From the NCBI GenBank assembly GCA_013076295.1, contig RQOL01000861.1, positions 682,001 to 746,000 on the forward strand: DNA of 64,000 nt, given 5' to 3'. Of this stretch, positions 21,587 to 33,400 are shown piece by piece. The notes below the pieces were generated by a model, which searched no databases, was not told the origin of the DNA, and saw only the letters and a list, made by a program, of their open reading frames with translations. Positions within the stretch are counted from its first letter, which is position 1; each line of letters starts with the position of its first letter. The position numbers and the translations under genes are program-made. Origin of the DNA: Sanderia malayensis. Taxonomy: Eukaryota > Cnidaria > Scyphozoa > Semaeostomeae > Pelagiidae.

Positions 21587-22063
21587 TCAGAAAGCTAAAT
21601 CTTGCACTAAAAGTCCCGCTCCCAAACGCATCAGAGTGAGAAGGAACTCTTGCTCAAGAGTCAATTTTCGTGGTGGACCTGGTCGGTTTCTTGATATTCC
21701 AGCTTCGAGAAATGCCTGAGCTAGTGTTATATCTGCATCCTTGGGAATTTCCCGTTTAGCTGCTACTTCTCCTTTCCAATACTGCATTCGGGATGCTATT
21801 GGCAGTAAATGTGTGTAAACTGCTTTGAAAACGTCAGTATCATTAAAACCAGTGTATAAGCGAACGTCGCATCTCGAGTGATTTGTGCAAATGTTAAACT
21901 TGGGGAAGAAACTACACCAGGGATTGCTTGTTCGGTTGATGATGCAGATGTTTCCACAACAACCAATACAACAACTATCTTCTCTTTTTGTACTTTTACG
22001 TTTGGAAGCTATTGTAATACGAATTGAAATTATTTTTCCTTTGTATTTTGGTTGTATTTGCAT
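21587..22063 (-). pseudogene. ISL2EU-type transposase, N-terminal fragment
   Basis: The minus strand reads RLYTGFNDTDVFKAVYTHLL, then RPGPPRKLTLEQEFLLTLMR and GAGLLVQDLAF, matching the part just upstream of the helix-turn-helix in the ISL2EU transposase at 39267-40355. It stops at 21587, so the catalytic DDE domain is deleted. Gene order (transposase convergent with YqaJ) is as in the intact element, but the whole block is inverted relative to the YqaJ N-terminus at 22.3-23.7 kb. Confidence 0.7.
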
Positions 22064-22179
22064 GAATCATATTTTTGCTTTCATGAGGAAAAATAATGAC
22101 ACATTTCCAATAAGAATCGTTTCAGGAGGAATCCTCTTCAAACACTTATCTAAGAATTGCGTCAAACGGGACCGACGCA

Positions 22180-22306
22180 GTGGTGAATCACCATTAAAAA
22201 TTGGGGATGACTTCGAAAGGCTATTTTTCTGCAATGACGTGGACTATTGAGACAATTGAACTACCAAATGAGAGGCCAATTTGCAAGGACGTAGAAAATC
22301 AACAGA
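22180..22306 (+). pseudogene. Ty3/Gypsy pol linker upstream of integrase, inverted piece
   Basis: The plus strand reads FSAMTWTIETIELPNERPI then a short tail ending at about 22306, like the RNase H to integrase linker of Gypsy pol. It lies opposite in orientation to the integrase pieces at 13.4-19.4 kb and stops where a minus-strand YqaJ frame begins. Undoing the 19375-22307 inversion places it directly upstream of the integrase piece at 19020-19374. Confidence 0.5.
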
Positions 22307-23655
22307 AAGCCGATGTATGGCTCTCTTGAATCTACAAATAAGCCACATTTTTCAATTTGGAGATTGACGTGTTTATTGGATTCTGCGACAAAAAAAGATT
22401 TCACTGCTTTTTCTTCATTCTCCCTTCCCCATCTTATTGCAGGAATATTTCTAAGGTCAGTCCTGCGGTATATTGTCCTTTCTATCAGAGGAATAGTTTT
22501 TGGTTTAATTAAGCCAGTCGATTTGACAACGCTGTTCACCTTTGTGAGAATATCATGATGATTTGATGCAGTCAGCCGTCCTTTTCTCAAATTTACCCAC
22601 TGATCATTTTCTGCTTGATGCCTTGTTTCCTTTTCAATCAGGTTGACACTTTCTCTCGATAATGGCAGGGCTTCCAAAAAACTTCAAATCTTTTTTTCTG
22701 GGGTATTATTTTTAACATCTTCAATCACTTTATTGGCCATGGTTTGCAACATAAAATTGGCAACATTTTGCTCTTCTGGATCCTCTACTGAGATACACAA
22801 GAAAAGTCCTGACTCTGGGGTGACTTTGTGCAGATTTCTAAACAGTCCTGAAACATCGTCATTTGTTTTCTCCTGGTAACCTGGTAATACAGGGTTAAAC
22901 TTTTTCAGTTCACTCCTTCTGATCTCTTCTCTGTTTGAACTATCTTCTTTGTCTGCGGTTCTTAACTTTTTTCTCACTACAATATCTTGGATCATTTTTG
23001 GTTCCAATTCTCGTTTGGTTGATTTGTTCCAGGTACATGGTACAGAAGTGCATAGAGGGTCTAGGTATCCTTGCCTTAATGCATAGTCAATATTGTAGAG
23101 GGCTGCAATAACATGATTGCAACACTGGCTTGTTCCTGCCATACAGTTACACCAACATGTTAATACTTGGACTGGTTTCTTTTTAACAAGAATCCATAGC
23201 CTTTTGTGGTCAGTCAATGTTAACGAAGATTGCATTTTTGAATAATGAGAATATATGCTATTCAACACACCCACTATCAAAATACGAATATGCCTTATGA
23301 TCTTTGTAACGTCCAATGTGGTCATAGTCAAAGTCTCTTACTTTTAATATGTAAGAAAATATGCTGCCCATATCTATTTTTGGCCACTTTGAAATTGCAT
23401 CACTTTTCTCTGAATCGTCAACAAGCAGTGGGTCAGCAATATTAAGAAACTTCAAACGATTTTGATAATTGGTGTTTAGTTTATTCTGCTCTTCTTCTGA
23501 AGAGGCTAATATAGGTAAATTCATATCAACAGCCGCAAAGGCCCGAGCAACAAGTTCAATTTTCTGCCAGTAGTGTTTAGTCCACGAGCTGCCAGAAAAT
23601 CCACCAAGCTATTCATACCCAGTAAAAGAAAATCTTCATATTTTGTCAACGGCAT
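22307..23655 (-). pseudogene. ISL2EU-type YqaJ nuclease gene, N-terminal two thirds, frameshifted
   Basis: The ATG at 23655 starts a SAP-like helical region (FLLLGMNSLVDFLAARGL). 23258-23524 carries FSYILKVRDFDYDHIGRYKD and KAYSYFDS; 22684-23331 the SWIM zinc finger CNCMAGTSQCCNHV; 22261-22677 the nuclease start RKGRLTASNHHDI, WGRENEEKAV and YIG. The three frames differ, so there are at least two frameshifts, and the reading ends just before the catalytic DxD/ExK region, which is found inverted at 19375. It aligns throughout with the intact protein at 40596-42338. Confidence 0.8.
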
Positions 23656-23942
23656 CTTTTATCACACACCTAAAATTAAATTATAATTGGAACATAGATA
23701 CGCGATGTTTCATTGCACGTCATTCTTTCCGATCTTAGGCCATTTTGGCCCAAGTCGCAGATATCTGGTAACAAGAATATGAAAACAATGCAATACGAAC
23801 AAATAAAATTGATTACAAAAAAACAGTACTTTTTCGTTATAACTAACATAGTTTCTATGCAATTTACTATATTTTACATATGATTGACGGCAAAAGAAGT
23901 AGGGAGAATTCGTGTTGTCACTGCAAGTCCGGCATTATGATA

Positions 23943-24119
23943 TCACTTTTCTGACAATTCATAATGGCCCCCATGATCCATGAAATTGTTTATTGCTTGG
24001 AGGTGTGTTCTGAGTTCTCTCTCCTTTTTGTCTTCCAGGATTCTAGCCGTAGACTCGTCCTTGATTTCCAGAACCTTTAAATTATCTTCCAGTTTCTTCA
24101 TTGTTTCGTTAGAATTCAT
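23943..24119 (-). CDS. 58-aa charged helical ORF at the edge of the Academ-like element
   Basis: An ATG at 24119 opens 58 codons rich in Lys/Glu/Leu with heptad-like spacing (MKKLEDNLKVLEIKDEST) and ends HGGHYELSEK. It starts in the 3-bp target duplication of the Academ-like element, so any upstream part would have been separated by the insertion; sequence on the far side (30189-30270) gives no obvious continuation. It could be a chance frame or the tail of a gag or host coiled coil. Confidence 0.25.
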   Translation of the reverse strand: MNSNETMKKLEDNLKVLEIKDESTARILEDKKERELRTHLQAINNFMDHGGHYELSEK

Positions 24120-24121
24120 TT

Positions 24122-24529
24122 TAGACAGGGAAATTCTCGTTACAATCTAACAAATTGCCTAACCGGCAGTTTCTCTCCACATTCTTATGTTTTAAGGGAT
24201 GGAGATTAATATTCCAAGATGGGTCCAACTCAATTTTGCCCAGATGTCACGTGGGTGATGACGCCATTTTAGCGATTTTTAGAAAAGTTAATCTTGATTA
24301 TCTGACGCTATGTATTAGCTAGAACATTGAAAATTGCACCAATAGATAGCTCTTTGGGTCCGCTATCGAACGAGCTAATCAAAATCAAAATTTGATGACA
24401 TCAGCATTTTCATGATGACGTCATCAAAATTTTAAAAAATGCTTTAAAATGCTGAAAATCAACTAGAATCGTTTGAAATCAATCTATGGCCATGAATACA
24501 TCAAACAATTTGTAAAATGAACTTAATCA
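24122..24529. repeat. left 408-bp terminal inverted repeat of the intact Academ-like element
   Basis: Pairs along its full length with 29778-30185. It contains the CRE-like palindrome ATGATGACGTCATCA (about 24411-24425) and further TGACG motifs (for example near 24267), which could bind bZIP-type factors or the transposase. Confidence 0.9.
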
Positions 24530-24891
24530 CATATGAACTGTTATGTATATACTGTATGTTTAGAACGTCATGATGAGCCAACCACGTAATCTGTATACTG
24601 ACTACGCCCGCAGCGCTCCTAGATAATTGGCACGGATGAAATTACTTTTTTCGAATATTTTCTTTTCTTCAAATGTCTCTCAACAATTACATTTCAACAA
24701 AAAGGCTTCACGTGACATTACCCAGCTTCCACAACTTTCTAAATGTGAATAAGATTGCTGCACGTGGACTTTTGCATTTGAATGTTTTGAATCTATGTAT
24801 TGCTGAATTTTACGTAAATTGGCAATCTTCTTAGACCTAAGGTTTAGTGTATAGCTGATGGTGATGATGTGGTTTATTATTCGATTCGGGA

Positions 24892-27800
24892 ATGGCATTA
24901 TCGAAGCCGTTTCTGTCTATTGAAGACGAGCAGCAACATACCTGCTTACTTTGTGAAAGTTTGATCACAAGGAAATGTAAATATTCGACTTTTAAAGCTG
25001 ACGGATGGCCATCTGTGAAAGATCAAGCTAAAAAATGGTCGCAGCTCAATATACCTGGTGGCCAGAAAGCATTTCCGTTCACAAAGGTTTTCAAAAAAAT
25101 AGAAAATCAAGAATCTCCCTTTGGTCAGGCTCATATAAATTGCAGGGCATCATTTAGAACACAAATTGAAAAGTGTCTCAAGAGGTATGGGAACATGCAA
25201 AGCAAGAAAGAGCAAAGCGTAGAAGAAGTGTCCGAATGCTCGGAAGAACCGGAATGTTCTAATAGTGGAATCTCAAGACGATCTACCAGCCAATATTTGT
25301 TCGAGAAACGGCTCTGTTTTATTTGTAATACACGGCGTGTTTGTGACGACAAGGCATCATGGGAAGGAGGCCTTGGGCGCTGCTCTGAGGAAAGGGCCGC
25401 AAAAAAAATTTTGGAACGAAAAGAGCTATTTTTAAGAGATGCTGGCCATAGATTTTTTACAGCAGCAAATCGATTACAGATGATGTTAGGTGGTGAGAGT
25501 CATGATATATTTGCAGTAGACCTATATTACCACAAGTCATGTTACCTCAAATTTGCTTTCAACCCTGTAGAAAAACAAGGTTTGTCGTCATCTATGGAAA
25601 CATCAGATTCCGCAAACAACACTGTAACTGCCGTGTGGAATGAACTGTATAGAATAGTAGAGAACAAGATTTTAAGAAAACGTCATGCATACCTTCTACA
25701 TGATATCTTGAAAGATTTGAAAAACCTTTGTTTAGAGAACGGTATCGAACCTGTAATTTCGCATACTGCGGGTCTCAAAAGAAAACTTCTAGAACAATTT
25801 ACGGAAGAGAGACTTGGCTTCTTTCCACAAGGAAAGTATGTCATTGTTTATTCACAGGATACAAATCCTTGCGAGTATTCCGCATCAACACTGTTAGGGC
25901 ATGGACTGCGAGATAATGACTTGATTCGTTCTGTTGCGAGAATGATAAGAAACAAGATTGAACTTGTAAAAGATGAAGAACATTCATGGCCATACACGCC
26001 GAATGAAGTTGTTGAAAAGCTAGACAGTGGACCAATAAGGGAATTGTATAACTTGATTTATGCAACAATAAATCCTAACTTCAAAATCAACTCGCAAGGT
26101 TATGCAGAAACACGTTCGGAATTGATGGCGACCAAGGTATGGTCCATTTCATCAGACTGGGAAGCTTTGCTCGTTCCAAAGAAGAAATGCGCGAAACAAG
26201 TACTAACTGGGCTAACGTTACATAGGATAACTGGAAGTAAGGAAGCCGTAGTGATGATGAATAAAATGGGAAATTGTATTTCTTATCACGACATTCGTTT
26301 GCAAAATAAAGCATGGGCGGCAATGGTTTCTTCTTCCGATCTGTCGAAGCGGCTTATTAAAGGTATTCCGACGCATGCTACGATTGATAACAACGATGGA
26401 AGGCAGGAAACTGCAACTGGGACAGGAACCACCCATGACACAAACTGCACAGTTTTTCAACCGCTTTTTCCAGGTAAGATGTGGTTCTCATAATTTCATC
26501 GTACCGTCATTATTTTCCAAGTTCGTTTCTTTTTCTTAACGACCATTTGTCCTACTCAGGCGAGTCAATTAGCACATCAGAGCCCGTCGCGAGTAATCTG
26601 AACCAGGAAACGGACCTGGTGGAAATGATAGATGTACCTGAGTTCCACTTGAAAACGAGGAAGTCTCCACCACTTTTTCCTGATCATAAGGACAATGATG
26701 ACACGAATTTGCTACTATGGTGTTTGAAGAGAGATTTCGTTTGGTGTTTGGCTGATGCCTTGCCTCAATTATCAGATACTTCGAAGCTCGTTGGATCCTG
26801 GACTGCATTCAATAAAAGCGTTACTAGTGAAGAAGTTAATAAGTCTGTTTTGGAATACCTTCCCGTAATTCCACAGCCACCAGAGTACCCTGTGTGTAAG
26901 CATTTTCTTGATAGACTTCTGCAACTGATTGACGATTTGGACATTCCATGTATATACGCACACTCTGACGAGCAAGTCTACGCCAGACTTGCTCATATAA
27001 TATGGCTGTATCCAGATGTATATAGAAATGTAATAATTCTAATGGGTGGCTTTCACCAGCTTAGAGTTCGTCTGCGTATGCTTTTCAAAAGGCACGGGTG
27101 CAGAGGATTTAAATCATGGTGGATCGACGCTGGTGTGATTGCATCTGGATCTGCAGATAAGGCTGCTGATGGTACACATTACTACAGAAGTATGAGGCTA
27201 CATAAAGAATCATTCAATGCTTTGGTGCAATTCAGAGTAGAAAACCTCACAGCAAATTACGAGCAAATGGATTCAAATTTGCTGGATAAGTTAAGAGATC
27301 TGAAAGAGGATCAAAATGCTACAACGCTTAAAAAAGTCATCGATTCTTTAAGCTTTCAGGCATTATTTAAGCAGGTGCTTATGCCCGCGGAAGGAACAGA
27401 ATCAAAAATGACAATTGAATACCTAAAAGATGTTTCAAGTCTTTTAGCAATGGTATCTGCTGTCAGGGAAGGAGATATCCAGCGACATCTTCAAGCAGAG
27501 CGAGATATGCTAAAACATTGCTTTGCCTTTGACCATGTTAATTACGCAAGATATCTCTCCTATCAGCATGTGTACCTTCGGGATCTAGAGGCAAAAGGGA
27601 GCAAAGCTTTTACTGACTTACAACGTCGTGGCTTTGGCGGAAGCTTGTCTGGTGCAAGTTTTTCGAATGTTCATGGTGACCTCATAACCGAGATTTTCAA
27701 TGGAGACACAAAAAGATCAGCAGGACCACATAGGTCTGGCTTCAGCACAAACATTGGTGCACTCAACACATGGATCATCACAGCCCATGTCCATGCAAAA

Positions 27801-29739
27801 GTCCAAAATGACCTAAGGGAAAAATTGAAAATAACCACCTCAGCAACACATAAAGAAACAACGCCTGGCGCAAAAATTATGCATGTCAATCACGTGAAAA
27901 ACCTGAAAGAGAAGCTCTATGCGTACAATGTAAATCCATTTGAATCTGGACCAGCACGCAACATCACAACAGGAGCTGAGATTAACCAGAAAATAGTGGA
28001 AGGACTGTTAAAGGCTCCAGAAACGGGTGATAAAAAGTATAAAGAATTTGTGTCTGAAAGACTAATGAAAGGAGACCTTGACTTTTTTGCCCCCATTAAA
28101 AAAAACATGCTCGATACTGGAATGAAGAAGAAAGTCAAGACTCCAAAGGTAGTCACTGTACTAAAACAAGATCGACAGGCATTCGGGACACTGTTGAGCA
28201 AAGGTGTTAGCTTGAATGAAGCATTCCAGTACCCAGTTACATCACTACCACTGTCCATTGCGAACCCAGATTCAACACTCCGACAGTCAAGTAAGCATGT
28301 TTTAAGAAATTTTATCATTCAAGAGTCAAATTCAATCGAAGCCACTTGTCCAGATAAATGCAGATGGCTTATTGACGGGATGGCAGCTATGCGATCGTTA
28401 AAGGCAAGGAAGACGTACAAGGAGTGGATTGAGTCACTTATTCAGTTTGTATATCCAGCTGATGACAAAAACGCCATTTGCATTGAAATCGTAAATGATA
28501 TGTACAAGAAAGAAAGTGTGAAAAGTGTCACAAGAGCAAAAAGAGGTGAGGAATGTAAAAGAGTAAATCTTCGTAGTTGCAATCAGATGATGGTTCAAGG
28601 TAATGAATGGCTGTCCTTTTTCAACAATATAGATAATAAGAATGACCTTATCAATGTTACTGCTGAGTACATTAAAAGTAGCGATGGGAGAAACATATTA
28701 CGGATACCTACGATTATAAATCAACATTGTGAAACTTGGAAGGTAACGAAAACTGCTTGCGAGAAAATTTTTTTGAGCAACCACGAGGAGGCTGATACAA
28801 GGTTGATTCTGCATGCTTCAAGAATGGACACAAACGTCGTTGTTGTTGCTAAAGATACGGATGTCCTAGTTTTGCTTGTTTACGCCTTTTGCATTCAAAA
28901 GCCAACCTGTAACTGGTACATGAAAGTCGACAAACACAAGTATGTTAATATAAGAAAGATTTGTAATTGGCTTGGACGCGGGTTATGCGCAGTGATCCCT
29001 CACTTTCATGCGATAACTGGTTGTGATACGACTTCCTATTTTTATGGCGTCGGTAAAGTCAAAGTTCTGAAAAAAATGCAAAAAGATGAGTCCAAGCTAT
29101 CGTTATTATCTTCGATTGGAAAATTCGCCACTATGCAAGACAAGGATATTTCTGAGGTAATCAAGTTTGTTCAAACCGTGATGTATGGAGGTCGAGAGCA
29201 TGAAACATTGACGGAAACAAGGGTGCGTATGTACAAAGCAATGAAAACGAAATCGTCACAGTCGCTGCCTCCAGATCAGAATTCATTAAAACAAGCTATT
29301 CTTCGGGTGCACTACCAAGTTTATTATTGGTCACGGTGCAGAGAACACATGATTAAAGACATTGACTATGTGGACTGTTCATGGAAACTCGATGATCATG
29401 GATCAGTTGTACCGATATGGTTCACAGGTAATTTTTTAGGATACCTATGCAAGAAATCTGGTTGAAAATTTAAATTTAGCTTAGTCACGCAGTGTACCAG
29501 ATCTAAAAATAGCATCTGCTCTTTTAGGGCACCAGTTACCTCCGTCATTGTCAAAACCTGTCAAAGCGGCCAAACCAAAAGAGCCGAGGGCAAAACGGGC
29601 GAAAATGGCTAATGAGGATATCGAATCCAGTAGCGAAGATGACGTAGACGATAGACAGAGTGAACTTGATTTCATTTTCTTTGGCGACTCCTCTGGTGAA
29701 AGTAGTTGCAGCGATGAAGATAGCGACTGGGCTCCATGA
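24892..29739 (+). CDS. Academ-like transposase with N-terminal Cys/His modules and C-terminal XPG/PIN nuclease (three exons)
   Basis: Exons 24892-26473, 26560-29427 and 29528-29739 (GT/AG introns of 86 and 100 bp) join in frame to 1553 aa. N-terminus: two Cys/His modules, CLLCESL ... HINCRASF (residues about 18-86) and CFICNTRR ... GLGRC ... YHKSCYLKF (about 142-220). The centre is conserved with the 53-58 kb copy: YAHSDEQVYARL, ILMGGFHQLRV, DAGVIASGSAD and SMRLHKESFNALVQF (about 650-760), candidates for the transposase core. C-terminal third: WLIDGMAAM, HEEADTRLILHAS, KDTDVLVLLVYA and HAITGCDTTSYFYGVGK (about 1127-1355), the acidic motifs of an XPG/FEN1-like PIN fold. The last exon is acidic and Lys-rich, nuclear-protein-like. 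Splice sites were chosen by homology with the second copy, which also carries the joined sequence PVWFKGKQLPP across the position of intron 2. No defect was seen. Confidence 0.8.
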
Positions 29740-29777
29740 ATTTCGGTTTTTGATAGTTTCAGTTTCGGTTTATTAGT

Positions 29778-30185
29778 TGATTAAGTTCATTTTACAAATT
29801 GTTTGATGTATTCATGGCCATAGACTGATTTCAAACGATTCTAGTTGATTTTCAGCATTTTAAAGCATTTTTTAAAATTTTGATGACGTCATCATGAAAA
29901 TGCTGATGTCATCAAATTTTGATTTTCTTTAGCTCGTTCGATAGCGGACCCAAAGAGCTATCTATTGGTGCAATTTTCAATGTTCTAGCTAATACATAGC
30001 GTCAGATAATCAAGATTAACTTTTCTAAAAATCGCTAAAATGACGTCATCACCCACGTGACATCAGGGCAAAATTGAGTTGGACCCATCTTGGAATATTA
30101 ATCTCCATCCCTTAAAACATAAGAATGTGGAGAGAAACTGCCGGTTAGGCAATTTGTTAGATTGTAACGAAAATTTCCCTGTCTA
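29778..30185. repeat. right 408-bp terminal inverted repeat of the intact Academ-like element
   Basis: Inverted copy of 24122-24529 ending CCCTGTCTA. About six mismatches over 408 bp. Followed by the TTT duplication. Confidence 0.9.
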
Positions 30186-30273
30186 TTTTGAATTAGATTG
30201 ATCGAGACTTATTCGCTAAACTTCGGAATGGTCCCGTCGGAGGTGCCACTTTGTCGGGAATCGTATAGTTAGC

Positions 30274-30436
30274 TGTAATATTTGTATATTTAAAGAACGA
30301 GTGGCCTATTTTGTAGATCGGACAAAATCATGACTCGCCATTTTGACACGCGGTAATCAACTAACATAACAGGGATACAAGTGAGAATATAACAGTGATA
30401 ATAATAATAATAATAATAATACGTCTCTATATTACA
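30274..30436 (-). repeat. 3' LTR of the intact Gypsy element
   Basis: 163 bp, identical to 34510-34672. Contains a trinucleotide (ATA)n run near its edge. Confidence 0.95.
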
Positions 30437-30456
30437 TTACTTCCCCTTTCGGAAGA
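30437..30456 (-). promoter_or_regulatory. polypurine tract of the intact Gypsy element
   Basis: The minus strand reads GAAAGGGGAAGTAA directly before the 3' LTR, the expected second-strand primer site. Confidence 0.7.
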
Positions 30457-30481
30457 ATTGTCTATGAGTATTGTCTGTTCT

Positions 30482-33400
30482 TCAAGAAATGAGTTCTGAT
30501 GGTACCACATCACCATATCTCACTGGGAAGAATGTTCTTCTCGTGCTTCGTTTCACAACCGGAACTTCCTCATCCGTATGTTCATCGTATCTATCGATTG
30601 CTGGTACTGCAGGTTTATGCTTTGACAGTTCGTCGTCATCATAATCACTTTCTAGTTGTATTTCAGATTGTCTCTCTGTGAATTTCTTAAAATGCGATGC
30701 ATTACGAGTTATGCAGTGATTCTTATTCTCAGCGGTTATCTTTGTTCCCTTTACTTCAGTGACTTTATACGGATTCTGATTAAACCGAGAGTACAGCTTG
30801 TTCTTCCTATCTTGTTTCACTAACACCGAGTCGCCGATTTTAATGTTGCTTTCTCGTGCATTTCGTCGTTTGTTAGCGTACTCCTCTTGATACTGCTGTC
30901 TTTCGGATTCATTTCTTTGAGCTTGTGTGTGTTTATTAATAATGTTTTTTCGTTGGATCACAGGTAATTTACCTCGAACTTGACGGTTGAAGAGTAACTC
31001 GCATGGCGGAACTTGAGTTACTGAATGTGGAGTGGTTCTGTATTGCAGAAGGAAACGCTGAAGTTCTTGCCTCCATGGTTTTTTCTCTATGACAGCACTT
31101 TGAAGTACTTTCGCTAAAGGCTGGTTAAAACGCTCAACTTCACCGTTCGCTTGTGGCCATCTTGGGGTCACAGGCTCATGTTTGATTCCTAATGCACTGA
31201 CATACCGTTGGAACTCATTACCATTAAATGGTGGGCCATTGTCTGATTTTATGACCTCTGGGATTCCATGTATGGCAAAGATTCGATCAAGTTTCGGTAT
31301 TAGTACTGAAGCCTTTGTTGATTTGAGAATTTCAACTTCAGGGAATCGAGAATAACGGTCAATTACAACTACCAAATGTTCTCCAGATGGAAGAGGACCA
31401 AAATAATCAATGTGTACAGTTTCCCATGGATGTTTTGAAGTTTTATTCATCATGACTGGTTCTGGTGGGTTTGGTTTGCCTGTTGCTTGGCAGGCTAGGC
31501 ATGAGTCAATGGTTGTTTTCACCATTTCGTCAATTTTGGGGAACCAAATCTTTTCTCTTATTAGTGCTTTGGTTTTGGAGAGAGCTTGGTGTCCTTCATG
31601 GGCAAGATCGATTGATCGTTGTTGCAGAGATCTAGGTATTACGATTCTAGATCCTCGTAGAATGATATTCTTAGCACCGATTGTAAGTTCGTCTTTTACT
31701 TGTCGATACTTAATGTCAATTGACTGCCAGGACTGGGAACGAATAGCGGCACGAAGCTTCTGACACTCTGGATCAGCATTTGTTTCTGCGATGATTTCAT
31801 ATAATGTCATTGCTTTCGGAACTGCATTTGAAGTTACGAAATTGACGTATTGTTCTGTTTCCACTTCTTCATTTGATTGTTTAGAAGAAGGGTGTCTGGA
31901 CAGATAATCAGCGGAGTTATCAACTCCAGGTTTGTATTGCACTGTGAAGTTATAAGGCTGCAATCGTAGTACCCACCTCTCTATACGAGCAGAGGGCTTT
32001 GATCTAGGCGTCCCATAAATCACCTCAAGCGGCTTGTGATCTGTAATCAGAGTAAATCTATGTCCATATAGAAACAGATGGAAGTGTTCTATAGCCCAGA
32101 CGATGCTTAGAGCTTCCTTTTCTGTCTGCGAGTACCTTGTTTCCACGTCTGACAAGGCACGACTGGCATAGGCTAGGACTTTGTAGTCATCTTGTTCATT
32201 ACAGCTTTGTGCTAAAATAGCGGAGACGCCGACGGGGCTTGCGTCAACTGTGAGATAGGTATTCTTTGTAATGTCAAAGTAACCCATGACAGGTGCTTTT
32301 GTAAGCAGCTCTTTTAGCTTTTCGAAGGCTTGTTGATGTTCCTGCTCCCAAGAAAACTTTGCGTTTTTCTTTATCAAGTCTCTGAATGGAGCGGTTATTG
32401 TGGCATAATCTGGAATGTATTTTGCACTATAGTTAGCCATTCCAAGAAGGCTACGAACTTCTTGTGCACTCTTTGGCTGTGATGCAGATTGAAGATCGTG
32501 AATTCTGTTTGGATAGGGCTTTGTTCCTTCAGGTGAGAATATCTGACCGAAGAATGCAAGCGTTGGCTGAAGAAACTTGCATTTATTAGCATTTAATGTG
32601 AGACCCTTTTCTTTTAAGCGTTTCAGACAAGCTCGAAGAGCTTCATCATGTTCTTTCCTGGATTGTCCGAATACAATTATATCGTCAGCTATGTTTCGCA
32701 CGCCATTTATTCCTTGTAGGTTCTGCTGAAGACTGTGTTGGAAAATCTCAGCGCTCGCATTTATTCCATATGCTAACCGTTTATAGCGATAGAGTCCAAT
32801 ATGAGTGCTGAATGTCGTAATGTATCTGCTCTCCGGAGCAAGCGGTAATTGGTGATATGCCTGTGCTAAATCTAATTTTGAAAAATATTTAGCACCATTT
32901 AGATCCAGGCTTATGTCATCGACTGTTGGAATCAGGTACCTCACTCGGTCTATTGCTTGGTTTGCTTGGCGCATGTCCACGCATATTCGGACTGAGTCGT
33001 CCTTTTTCGGTATTGCCACAATAGGTGACAGCCAAGGGGTTGGTTGATCTTCAGGCACTGGCTCTATAATATCTTGCTGTTCAAGCTCCTTCACAGCAGT
33101 TTTGACCTTTTGCCTGATGTGGAAGGGAATTCGCCTCAGTGGTTGTGCTTTTGGTATAACTTCCTTGTCTATATTCAGCTTCACATCATCTCCTTTTAAT
33201 TTACCAAGGCCATGAAATACTTCTTTGTGGTCATTTAGTATTTCAATGATCTTTTGATCTGTCGTATCTGTTTTGATTTGATTGAGATGAATGGAAATTA
33301 GATCAAGGTCTTGGGCTGTTTTTGATGACAAAAGACAGCCTGAATCTTTCTCAGTTATGACATAGAAAGTTGCAACACAATATCTTTTTGAGGTTTCAAC

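Larger units (their letters stand above)
24122..30185 (+). mobile_element. intact Academ-like DNA transposon with XPG-type nuclease transposase
   Basis: 408-bp terminal inverted repeats (24122-24529 and 29778-30185) start TAGACAGGGAAATT and differ at only about six positions, with TTT on each side (24119-24121, 30186-30188). Length 6064 bp. A single predicted gene of three exons encodes 1553 aa with no internal stop. The near-identical arms and the open gene suggest recent or current mobility. It neighbours a young Gypsy insertion 89 bp downstream. Assignment to Academ rests on recalled properties (about 1500-aa transposase, XPG nuclease in one branch, 3-4-bp duplications). Confidence 0.8.

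Noticed and set aside
30400..30421. Independent microsatellite (ATA)n
   Set aside because: It is part of the Gypsy LTR and occurs identically in both LTRs.
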